Positions 54,141-62,600 of a stretch of DNA of 64,000 nucleotides are shown in pieces (position 1 is the first letter of the stretch; every line of letters begins with the position of its first letter). This stretch comes from Methylobacterium sp. Leaf112 (GTDB lineage: Bacteria; Pseudomonadota; Alphaproteobacteria; Rhizobiales; Beijerinckiaceae), in contig NZ_LMNG01000034.1 of the NCBI RefSeq assembly GCF_001423295.1, forward strand, positions 181,291 through 245,290. The letters are read 5' to 3'. Under the pieces are notes generated by a model. That model had not been told where the DNA came from and did no database searches. It worked only from the letters and a program-made list of their open reading frames with translations. Made by a program: the position numbers and the translations under genes.

Positions 54141-54776
54141 TCAAGCGTTGGCGTCCGCCGGATCGACCCAGCCGATCGCTCCGTCACTGCGGCGGTATAC
54201 GACGTTGATGCGCCCGGTGCCAGCATGAACGAACACGATCACCGGCGCCCCCGTCAGATCGAGGGCGGTGACCGCCTCGCTCACCGAATGGCGCTTGAGC
54301 GTCTTGGTGCTCTCGGCCACCACGGGGGGATGATCCGTTCCATCGTCGGGCTGATCGCCGTCGAGATCCTCCGCGTCGCGGTCGTCGTCGTCCGCCGACT
54401 CGGCCTCGCTCGGGGACGCGAACACCGCGTAGGCGGCCTGCACGGTGGCGCCCTCGTGGGCGGCCGCACCGTGGTCCTTGAGCCGGTGCTTGTAGCGGCG
54501 CAGGCGCTTCTCGAGGCGGTCGGCCGTCTGCTCGAAGCTCGCATGGGCATCGTGTGCGGCCCCCGAGGCTTCCAGGGTCAGGCCGGAGACGAGGTGCAGC
54601 ACGCAATCCGTCCGGTAGGCCGTCCCGTCCCGCCGCAGGGTGACGTGGCCCGAGCAGGTCCCGTTCATGTGGCTGTCGAGGTATTTCGAGAGGGTCGCCG
54701 CCATCCGCTCTTCGACCCGGCCCCGCAGGGCTTCGCCGAGGTCCAGGCCATGGCCCGTGACGCGTAGTGACCCCAT
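54141..54776 (-). CDS. hpf: Long ribosome hibernation promoting factor
   Basis: A 211-residue long-form HPF that dimerises 70S ribosomes to inactive 100S particles in stationary phase. Residues 1 to about 105 form the YfiA/RaiA ribosome-binding domain (MGSLRVTGHGLDLGEALRGR, HASFEQTADRLEKRLRRYKHRLKDH with its basic cluster). An acidic Asp/Glu linker follows, then the C-terminal dimerisation domain (KTLKRHSVSEAVTALDLTGA, INVVYRRSDGAIGWVDP). The ATG at 54776 has CGGAGGGAAC just upstream. The hpf-ptsN order is standard in proteobacteria. Confidence 0.95.
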   Translation of the reverse strand: MGSLRVTGHGLDLGEALRGRVEERMAATLSKYLDSHMNGTCSGHVTLRRDGTAYRTDCVLHLVSGLTLEASGAAHDAHASFEQTADRLEKRLRRYKHRLKDHGAAAHEGATVQAAYAVFASPSEAESADDDDRDAEDLDGDQPDDGTDHPPVVAESTKTLKRHSVSEAVTALDLTGAPVIVFVHAGTGRINVVYRRSDGAIGWVDPADANA

Positions 54777-54924
54777 GTTCCCTCCGGTTTTTGTCGCCGT
54801 TGCGGGTCGAGTTAAGGAGCCTGCGCGAGAGAAGTCAACGAAGTCGGTCGCGTCGGCGAGCCGGGCCGGTCCGGCGTTCGGGAGCCAGGGCGGGCCCGAT
54901 TCCGGTCCGCATGCGCCGGGGCGA

Positions 54925-55190
54925 ATGTTTCCCCCGTGGGCAGAGGTTTTCACCCCGATCGGGCGTTTTCTGTTCGGGTGGGCGTTTTCCCCGGCGGCCG
55001 ATGGGTTCAAGCTGTGCGAGAATCGCCCGCGGGAGCGTCCGCCCGGTTGGCCGTCCCCTCGTTTTTATCGGCGATCGGTTCTTGCCACGCCGCCGTTCTT
55101 GTCATTCAGCGTTCTTGCCGCCAGCTGTTTTTGCCGCCAGCCGTTCTTCCCGTCCCATAACTCTTGCCGTCCCATAAGTTTTGAGTCCCG
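54925..55190 (+). repeat. Two blocks of degenerate short direct repeats upstream of plsC
   Basis: In the 414-bp gap before plsC. Block 1: GTTTTC-type boxes at about 54925, 54946, 54965 and 54984 (spacing 19-21; GGGCGTTTTC exact at 54961 and 54980). Block 2: eight units headed GTTCTTGCC or a close variant at 55061, 55078, 55095, 55111, 55127, 55143, 55160 and 55178, spaced 16-18 bp and reaching the plsC start. Units vary in their second half (GCCAGCTG, GTCCCATAA), so this is decayed tandem duplication, not CRISPR. Function is unknown; a repeated protein site in the plsC leader is possible. Confidence 0.6.
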
Positions 55191-55964
55191 ATGGTCATTC
55201 TCCGCTCGATCGCCTTCAGCCTCGCCTTCTACCTCGCCACGACGCTCATCGCGGTGCTCGGCCTGCCCGCCCTCGTCTCCCGCCGGGCCGTCATCCGCCT
55301 CGCTCAAGCCTGGGCGAACGTCACCCTGTGGCTCCTGCGGGTGATCGGCGGCGTGGCCGTGGAGTTCCGGGGCCTGTCCAACATTCCGCAGGGCCCCGTC
55401 CTCGTCGCGGCCAAGCACCAGTCCGCTCTGGAGACCCTGGCGCTCGTCACGGTGTTCCCGGACTTCGCCTACATCCTCAAGCGTGAGCTCCTCTGGATTC
55501 CCCTGATCGGCTGGTTCCTGTCGCGCTCCGGCATGGTCGCCATCGACCGCTCGAAGGGCACGCGCGCCATGGCAGCGATGAACGAGGCCGCCGCCGACGT
55601 GATCCGCGCGGGACGCCAGCTCATCATCTTCCCCGAAGGAACGCGCCGCCCACCCGGCGCCCCGCCGGCCTACAAGCTCGGGCTGACCCACCTCTACGCG
55701 ACCCTGGGCGTGCCCTGCCTTCCCGTGGCCCTCGACACCGGCCTGTACTGGCCGCGCCGCAGCCTGATGCGCCGGCCCGGCACCACGGTGATCGAGTTCC
55801 TTCCCCCGATCCCGCCCGGCCTCGACCGCGCCCGCTTCCTCGACACGGTCCAGGCGCGCATCGAGGGCGCCTCCGACGCCCTTCTCAGCGCCGGCCGGGC
55901 CGACCTCGCGGCCCGGGGCCACACCGTACCGGCCCCGGTGCAAAGCGCGTCGCCCACCGCCTGA
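55191..55964 (+). CDS. plsC: 1-acyl-sn-glycerol-3-phosphate acyltransferase
   Basis: A 257-residue membrane-bound acyltransferase making phosphatidic acid from lysophosphatidic acid. One or two N-terminal helices (SIAFSLAFYLATTLIAVLGL) anchor it. The catalytic block is AAKHQSALET, with His and the acidic partner as Glu instead of the common Asp, as in other Rhizobiales members. The glycerophosphate-binding block is IIFPEGTRR. The ATG at 55191 lacks a strong ribosome site and directly follows the repeat block, so its translation may be weak or controlled. It stands alone. Confidence 0.92.
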   Translation: MVILRSIAFSLAFYLATTLIAVLGLPALVSRRAVIRLAQAWANVTLWLLRVIGGVAVEFRGLSNIPQGPVLVAAKHQSALETLALVTVFPDFAYILKRELLWIPLIGWFLSRSGMVAIDRSKGTRAMAAMNEAAADVIRAGRQLIIFPEGTRRPPGAPPAYKLGLTHLYATLGVPCLPVALDTGLYWPRRSLMRRPGTTVIEFLPPIPPGLDRARFLDTVQARIEGASDALLSAGRADLAARGHTVPAPVQSASPTA

Positions 55965-56197
55965 GGCGTTGCGGGGCGCGCTCCGGCATCGGCGGGCACC
56001 CGGGCGACACCTTCATGGGGTCGCGAGCATGGAATCGCGGGGATGGGGTCGCCGGTGCCCGAACGTTCTCGCCCGGGAACGGCGGCCTTGACGGTAACCC
56101 TTTGTTAGGAATAATTTGGAACAAACAGCGAACGAAGGGTCCTGTCCCGGTCCGCTCCCAGCGGAACTTCGCGGATGCCCGAGCACGGAGACGACCG

Positions 56198-56563
56198 ATG
56201 CGCGAAGAACGCCTCAGAACGACCGCCGGTCTGCGTGGAACCCCCGCCCTGCTGCTGAGTGCATGGCGTGGCCGGTCCGGCCGTCGCTACATCGTCGGCA
56301 TCCATGATCTCGTCGAGCCTGAACTCGACGACATGGACGACGCGGTGATCCTGGCGGTGCGCCGCGACGCGGACGGGCATGGCGAGCTCGTCAGCGTCAC
56401 CTCCGCCGGGGAAAGCCCGCGGGAGCGCCTGACCCGCGGCTGGCTGGTCCGCGCCCGGCATCGCGGCGCCAACGAGATGCACGTCCACCGCCTCGCCGAG
56501 ACCGAGGCCGAGCGCCGCGCCATCGTGGCCGACTTCGACGCCGACGCGATGGCCGACGCCTGA
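56198..56563 (+). CDS. Cytoplasmic protein, unrecognised
   Basis: A 121-residue protein from an ATG after GGAG at good spacing. It is soluble, Arg-rich, with a strand pattern SGRRYIVGIHDL, DAVILAVRRDADGHGELVSV and a C-terminal helix (ETEAERRAIVADFDADAMAD). I cannot assign a family. The frame is open upstream to 56015 without a ribosome site. A likely promoter (TTGACGG...TTAGGAATAATT) lies about 80-110 bp upstream. The DUF2125 gene follows by 108 bp on the same strand. Confidence 0.62.
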   Translation: MREERLRTTAGLRGTPALLLSAWRGRSGRRYIVGIHDLVEPELDDMDDAVILAVRRDADGHGELVSVTSAGESPRERLTRGWLVRARHRGANEMHVHRLAETEAERRAIVADFDADAMADA

Positions 56564-56671
56564 ACCCATCGGCCATGCTTTCGCCGCCAAGACCCTGATA
56601 GGCCATGCCGGACGAACGTGGCGGGCCTGCAGAGGGGCCGCCTCCGAAAGATCGACGGCGGCGGGGACCCG

Positions 56672-57769
56672 ATGACAACGACGACAACGCCGGCCGCGCC
56701 CCGCGCGCATTCACGAAAAGGCCTGTTCGTCCCCTTCATCCTGCTCGCCACCCTCGTGGTCCTGTGGTCCGCCGCATGGGTCTGGGTCCGCGACCGGGCG
56801 GGCCGCGAGATGGATGCCTGGCTCGGCCGGGAGGCGGCGGCTGGCCGGACCTGGACCTGTGCCGACCGGTCGATCTCCGGCTATCCGTTCCGCATCGAAC
56901 TCCGCTGCGCGTCCCTCGCCTTCGCCCGCGCCGACAGCCGCTTCACCCTGGGGCCGGTCACCGCCGTGGTTCAGGTCTATCAGCCGCGCCAGGGCATCCT
57001 GCAGGTGGCCGGGCCGTTCCACGTCGAGCAGGGCGACCTCACCGGCGACGTGACATGGACGTCCCTGGAGGCGAGCTTCCACGGCGCCTCCGAGGCGTTC
57101 GTGCGCGCCTCCGTGGTGGTCGACGCCCTGAAGGGCACCGTGCGCGGACCCGGGCAGCCCGACATCGCCTTCGACGCCCAGCACCTCGAGGCCCATGGCC
57201 GGCCGACCCCCGGCCGCTTCGCCGCCGAGGGAGCCGTCGACCTCAGCCTGCGCGTCGCCAAGGCGGCGGTGCCGTTCATCGATCCCTACGTCGGCAACGC
57301 CGACCCGACCGACATCGCCCTCGACGCCACCGTGAACCGGGCCGCGACCCTGCACACGGGAACGGTGGCGCGGGAACTGGAGGCCTGGCGCCAAGCCGGC
57401 GGCAGCCTCGACATCGCCCTTCTGTCGCTCGCCAAGGGCAATCGTCGGGCCCAGGCCCACGGCAGCCTGAGTCTCGATCCGAGCCATCGTCCGGAAGGCC
57501 AGATCGACGTGCGCGCCGCCGGCGTCGAAGCCATCGTCGGCCAAGTCATGGGCCAGCGCTTCGGCGCCGAGAAGGGCGCCCTCATCGGCAACCTCGTCGG
57601 CCAGTTCCTCGGCGGCGGCCGCCGTGCCCGGGCGGAGGCGGCGGCACCCGACGCGGTGCCCCCGGCCGACCCGGCCCTGAAAGCCCTCCCGCCCCTGCGG
57701 ATCGCCGACGGTCGCGTGATGCTCGGCCCGTTCCCGATCCCGAATGTCGAGGTTCCGCCGCTCTATTGA
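56672..57769 (+). CDS. DUF2125 membrane-anchored periplasmic protein
   Basis: A 365-residue protein of the alphaproteobacterial DUF2125 family. An N-terminal helix (FVPFILLATLVVLWSAAWVW) anchors it. The periplasmic part opens with the family motif CADRSISGYPFRIELRCASL, with two conserved cysteines, and continues as repeated beta strands like those of AsmA-type or lipid-transfer envelope proteins. The end, LRIADGRVMLGPFPIPNVE, is typical. Function not established. The ATG at 56672 gives a short cytoplasmic lead of 24 residues. Confidence 0.87.
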   Translation: MTTTTTPAAPRAHSRKGLFVPFILLATLVVLWSAAWVWVRDRAGREMDAWLGREAAAGRTWTCADRSISGYPFRIELRCASLAFARADSRFTLGPVTAVVQVYQPRQGILQVAGPFHVEQGDLTGDVTWTSLEASFHGASEAFVRASVVVDALKGTVRGPGQPDIAFDAQHLEAHGRPTPGRFAAEGAVDLSLRVAKAAVPFIDPYVGNADPTDIALDATVNRAATLHTGTVARELEAWRQAGGSLDIALLSLAKGNRRAQAHGSLSLDPSHRPEGQIDVRAAGVEAIVGQVMGQRFGAEKGALIGNLVGQFLGGGRRARAEAAAPDAVPPADPALKALPPLRIADGRVMLGPFPIPNVEVPPLY

Positions 57770-57789
57770 GGCGGAGTGGGGCCGGTCGG

Positions 57790-57842
57790 CGGACGGGATT
57801 AAGTGAAAATCTGCGAGTTCGAGAAAATCTCGGTCCCGTCCG
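57790..57842. repeat. Hairpin with internal direct repeat after the DUF2125 gene
   Basis: Perfect 9-bp arms CGGACGGGA (57790-57798) and TCCCGTCCG (57834-57842) enclose an AT-richer loop with GAAAATCT twice. It starts 20 bp past the stop and could be a terminator or the promoter/operator of the small DUF3309-like gene. Confidence 0.45.
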
Positions 57843-57922
57843 GTTGAACGGAATCCGATGCGGGGCGTTTGAACGGTCAAGCTCAAGCCGAAGCGGTTGA
57901 GCGCGCCCCGGAGTTCCGTTCC

Positions 57923-58078
57923 ATGACCTTGACCACCATCCTTCTCATCATCCTCATCATCGCGGTTCTCGGCGGCGGCAACTTCCTCGGCGGCGGCGCC
58001 TATCGCGGACAGAGCTTCGGCCTCGGCGGTATCCTCGTGATCATCCTCATCGTGCTGCTGGTGACCGGACGACTCTGA
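57923..58078 (+). CDS. DUF3309-like small membrane protein
   Basis: A 51-residue very hydrophobic protein: MTLTTILLIILIIAVLGGGN, a glycine-rich turn with GGAYRGQSFGLG, and a second helix ending LVTGRL. The N-terminal MTLxTILLIILI and the GRL end match DUF3309, tiny inner-membrane proteins of unknown role, some of them induced by stress. The start follows GGAG at 8 nt. An in-frame TTG at 57869 would add 18 polar residues and is unlikely. Confidence 0.8.
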   Translation: MTLTTILLIILIIAVLGGGNFLGGGAYRGQSFGLGGILVIILIVLLVTGRL

Positions 58079-58176
58079 GCTTCCGAACCTCGTCTTGAGA
58101 CACTAGCCAAGCGAGATCTTTGGGACTTGTCGGCTTATCGGCCCGAACGCGAAGCTCGCCGTTCGGGTCGCTGCGT

Positions 58177-59556
58177 TCAAGGCTGGCAGGTGATTCCGAC
58201 CACGGCGCCTGCCAGCCGCGCAACGACGGTTCCGGACGTGCTGCTCCCAGCGGTCGCGGTCGTCACGCCGGCCGAAGTCAGGAACGCGCCGATCCGGTCG
58301 GCCGCAACCGTTCCGTACCGCGCTGGCAGCACCACCCCCGCCACCTTGCGCGGCGCGCTCGGATAGCTGGCAACGAGTCCGGAGAGCGCCCCGCTGGCGT
58401 CCAGGATCGGTGCCCCCCCGGCGCCCGGCTGAAGAGGCGCCTCGATTCGCCCGTCGCTCGCGAGAAAGCCGGGCGCCGCCGCCACGGCGCCGTTCCCCTC
58501 CGCCCCCATCACCAGCACGGATCCCGAGGCCGTCGCGCCTGCCCCCTGCAGGGCCGGCGGGGCACCCGACTTCGACGGGCCCGACACATCCAGAAGCATC
58601 AGGCCGCCGTCGCGCATCGCGATGCGGGCGGCCCCACCGTTGACCCGCGGGATGGCGCAGCCGTCGAGGGCGGCGGCACTCGTGAGCACACGGCCCGGCG
58701 CCACCAGCAGCCCCGTCGCGAAGGGCGCGGCGGGACGGTCGATCAGGGGGGGCGGGATTGGAGCCGCGCGGGCGACCGGAGCCGCGGGCGCCGCGTCCGG
58801 GAACGGCACGAAGCTGTTGGCGATGGCGATGACGAGGCGGTCGAACGTCTCCGAGAGCACTTTGTCGTAGCCCAGGGTCAGACCGCGCAGGCCGGCTTCC
58901 CCGGCGGAGTAGCGGATGTAGGACTTGCCCGCGGGTGTCTCGGCGGTGACCACGAGGAAGTCCGGCCGCTGAAGCTTGTACGTCACGCGGCGCTCGGGGG
59001 TCGGCGCGGTGAGGCGGGCGAACATCGCTTCGAGGCTCGTCTCGCCGGGGGCGAACGACTTCGTCTCCACGGTGATGCGGCCATCCGCGCTCTGCCAGCG
59101 GGTGCCGCCCGGGATCGCTCCGCGCTTGGGCAGCAACCGCTCGGGCAGGCCCAGAACCGTGCCGCTCCCCGGATCGGGCTTGATGAGGAAGCCGGCCGCC
59201 GCGCGCGCGGCTGCACCGGCCTTGAGCAGCCCCGCGCGGCCGGTCGCGTCGAGGAGGCCGCCCCCGCCGCCCGTCCGGGCCCGGTAGGCGTTCAAGGCGT
59301 CGTAGGTGCGCTTCCCGAACGTGCCGGTGACGACGGCGTTGGAATCCCCCGTCCAGACCAGGGCGTCCTGGAGGGCCTTGCGTTCGGCTTCCGGCAACGC
59401 CTCGTACGCCGCCTTGGCCGCTTCGAAGGCCGGGTCGGGCGCAGCCGCCCGCGGAGGCGGCACGGCGGGCCTCGTTGCCTGGGCCAGGGCCAGCGCCGGG
59501 GCGAGACCCAACACGACGCAGCCCATTCCCAAACCGGCCCGAACCCGTCGCACCAT
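58177..59556 (-). CDS. Exported peptidoglycan-binding protein with degenerate trypsin fold
   Basis: A 459-residue protein. A signal (AGLGMGCVVLGLAPALALAQ) is followed by a peptidoglycan-binding-like helical domain (RKALQDALVWTGDSNAVVTG, GKRTYDALNAYRA, about 45-90), a mixed middle domain and, from about residue 270, a trypsin-like fold. Where active proteases have LTAAH and GNSGGP, this reads LTSAAALDGC and GAGGAPILD: the catalytic His is gone and the nucleophile Ser is replaced. Hence an inactive pseudo-protease is likely, perhaps a binding module. It is divergent from an alpha-2-macroglobulin across 137 bp. Start at 59556 chosen for the signal peptide. Confidence 0.8.
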   Translation of the reverse strand: MVRRVRAGLGMGCVVLGLAPALALAQATRPAVPPPRAAAPDPAFEAAKAAYEALPEAERKALQDALVWTGDSNAVVTGTFGKRTYDALNAYRARTGGGGGLLDATGRAGLLKAGAAARAAAGFLIKPDPGSGTVLGLPERLLPKRGAIPGGTRWQSADGRITVETKSFAPGETSLEAMFARLTAPTPERRVTYKLQRPDFLVVTAETPAGKSYIRYSAGEAGLRGLTLGYDKVLSETFDRLVIAIANSFVPFPDAAPAAPVARAAPIPPPLIDRPAAPFATGLLVAPGRVLTSAAALDGCAIPRVNGGAARIAMRDGGLMLLDVSGPSKSGAPPALQGAGATASGSVLVMGAEGNGAVAAAPGFLASDGRIEAPLQPGAGGAPILDASGALSGLVASYPSAPRKVAGVVLPARYGTVAADRIGAFLTSAGVTTATAGSSTSGTVVARLAGAVVGITCQP

Positions 59557-59693
59557 CGATCCGTGCCTCCGAAACGCGGGATGGAGCTTGGCAGAGGCGC
59601 CGCGTGAATTCCAGGGCGTCGATCCCGGATTGCGGGCGGGAGGCGAAGTGCTACGGTCCCGGCCCGGAGCGCCGTGCGGGCGGGGTCGAGTCG

Positions 59694-62600
59694 ATGGGGT
59701 TGGCGATGGCGGGATCGACGGGGCACAGGCGCACGGCGCTCGTGGCAGCGGGCGCGTTCCTCCTCGCCGGCCTGTTCGACCCGCCTGCGCAGGCGCAGGC
59801 ACCCCTGGGCCAACCCACCAGGACGGGCCTGAAGGCCCCGGCCCCCAAGGCCTTTCAGCGTGAACCCCTCGCCAGCGACGGCGTACGCCTCGAGGCCGCT
59901 CTCAAGGCCGAGGCCGGCCCGCCGCGCCCGGCCGCTCGGGCACGGGCCGAGGGCGCGGCCCTGATGGAGGCCGAAAAGCCCCTCGAGGCGCTCAAGCCCC
60001 TCGGGGCCGCCATCGCCGCCGAGCCGGGCAACCCCGAGAACTGGCTCGCCTACGCCCGTGCCGCGAGCGCCGTCGGCACCGGGGAGACCGGCGATTACAG
60101 CAGCCGCATGCGTCTGCGCCGCAACGCAAGGGCCGCCGCCTACGCGGCTTACCTGCGCGCGGCCACCGTCGCCGCCGAGGCCGAGGCGCTCGCCACCCTC
60201 GGCGAAGTCCAGGCCGCCGAATCCGAGTGGCGCCCGTCCCTGGAAGCCTACCGCGCCAGCCTCGCGCTCGCCGACGACGTGCAGGTGCGCGAGACCTACG
60301 AGGGGCTGCGGGCCGAGCACGGCTTCCGTGTCCTCGACTACAAGGTCGATTCCGATGCCGCCGCCCCGCGCGTCTGCTTCCAGTTCTCCGAAGGGCTGGC
60401 CCCGAAGACCGATTTCACCCCCTTCGTCGCCGTCTCGGGCGCGGCCAACGCCGCCGTCACGGGGAGCGGCCAGCAGGTCTGCGTCGACGGACTCAAGCAT
60501 GGTGAGCGCTACGCCTTCGTCCTGCGCCAGGGGATTCCGTCTGCGGCCGGCGAGACCCTGCTGAAGTCGTTCGACTACGAGGTCTATGTCCGGGACCGCT
60601 CGCCCCAGGTGCGGTTCACCGGGCGCAACTACGTCCTGCCGCGCACGGGTCAGGCCGGGGTGCCCCTGGTCTCGGTGAACGCAGCGAAGCTCGACGTCGA
60701 GGTCCTGCGCATCGGCGATCGCGGCCTGCTGCCGTCGCTGCGCTCGGAAGATTTCCTTTCCCAGCTCAACGGCTCGACGGCGAAGACCATCGCCGAGCAG
60801 AAGGGCCAGCGGGTCTGGAAGGGCGTGCTCGACACGGCCAAGGCCGAGCTGAACGCGGAAGCCGTCACGGCCTTCCCCGTGCTGCAGGCGGTGGGCAAGT
60901 TGGAACCCGGTCTCTACGTCATGCTGGCCCAGCCCACGGGCGTCGCCGGCGCGACGGACGAGGAGGGCGGCTACGAGCAACAGGCGACGCAGTGGTTCGT
61001 GGTCTCGGACCTCGGGCTGACGGTGTTCAAGGGCCGCGACGGGGTCCATGTCTTCGCCCGGTCCCTCGCCTCGGCCGCCGTTGTGGCGGGCGCCGAAATC
61101 CGGCTGGTGGCCCGCAACAACGAGGTTCTGGCCACGGCGAGAACCGACGCGCAGGGCCACGCCGCCTTCGCGGCCGGTCTCGCGCGCGGGGAGGGCGGGA
61201 TCGCGCCGGGTCTCGTCGTGGCCCAGATGGGCGACGATTACGGCTTCCTCGACCTGAACCAATCCGCCTTCGACCTGACGGATCGCGGCGTGAAGGGCCG
61301 GCCCCAGCCCGGGGCCGTCGAGGCCTACGTGTTCCCCGAGCGCGGCGTCTACCGCTCGGGCGAGACCGTGAACCTCACCGCCCTCCTACGCGACGCCGTG
61401 GGCGTCGCCGTGCCCGACCTGCCCCTGACGCTCGTGCTCAAGCGCCCCGACGGCGTCGAGGCCCGCCGCGTCGCCGTGCCGGATGCCGGCCTCGGCGGGC
61501 GCTCGCTCGCCGTGCCCCTCCTGGCCGGGGCCATGCACGGCACCTGGCGGGTCTCGGCCTATACCGACCCCAAGGCGCCCGCCATCGGCGAGGCGAGCTT
61601 CCTCGTCGAGGATTACGTGCCCGAGCGCCTGGATGTGACGCTGTCGAGCGCGACCCCGAGCCTCGTCCGGGACGCGCCGGCCACCATCGATGTCGCGGCG
61701 CGCTACCTCTACGGCGCGCCGGGCTCGGGGCTCGAAGTCTCCGGCACCGTGCTGGTGCAGCAGGCGGCGGGCAGCGGCATCAAGGGGTTGGAGGGCTTCT
61801 CCGTCGGCCTCGACGACGAGCGGGTCGAAGCCGTCTCCCAGGAGATCGAGGCGCGGGCCACCACGGACGCGCAGGGGGCCGCCCGCCTCACCGTGCCGGT
61901 GCCGGCGCTTGCTGCCCCGCGCCCCACGGAGGCCCGCATCACCCTTCAGGTCGGCGAGCCGGGCGGCCGGGCGCTCTCGCGCACCCTCACCCTGCCGATC
62001 CTGCCCGAAGGCCCGGTGCTGGCGATCCGCAAGACCTTCTCGGGCGACCTGCCCGAGGGCGGCACCGCCGGCTTCGAGGTCGCCATGGCGGCGCCCGATG
62101 GCCGGCGCTTGTCCCAAGCGGGCGTCGCCTGGACCCTGCAGAAGGTCGAGAAGACCTACCAATGGTACCGCGAGGGCGGGCGTTGGTCGTTCGAGCCCGT
62201 CACCAGCACCCGGCGCATCGCCGACGGGAAACTCGATCTCGCGTCCGACACCCTCGGGCGGATCAATTCCGTGGTGAGCTACGGCACCTATCGCCTGGAG
62301 GCGAGCGTGCCGGGCCGGCCGCAGGCCACCGCGAGCGTCACCTTCACGGTCGGCTGGGGCGGGGGCGAGACGGCGGACGTGCCGGACCTCCTCGATCTGC
62401 GCCTCGACAAACCGTCCTATGCCACCGGCGAAACCCTGCGGGCCCGCCTTCAGCCGCGCTTTGCCGGTCAGGCGACCCTGGCGGTGGTGAGCGACAAGGT
62501 CCACGCCGTGCTGACTGTGGCGGTGCCGAGCGGCGGCACCACCGTCGACATCCCGGTCAAGCCCGAATGGGGTGCCGGTGCCTATCTCGTCGCCACCGCC

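Noticed and set aside
55061..55190. Regularly spaced repeats could be a CRISPR array.
   Set aside because: Units are only 16-18 bp in total, degenerate, without distinct spacers, and no cas gene is present.
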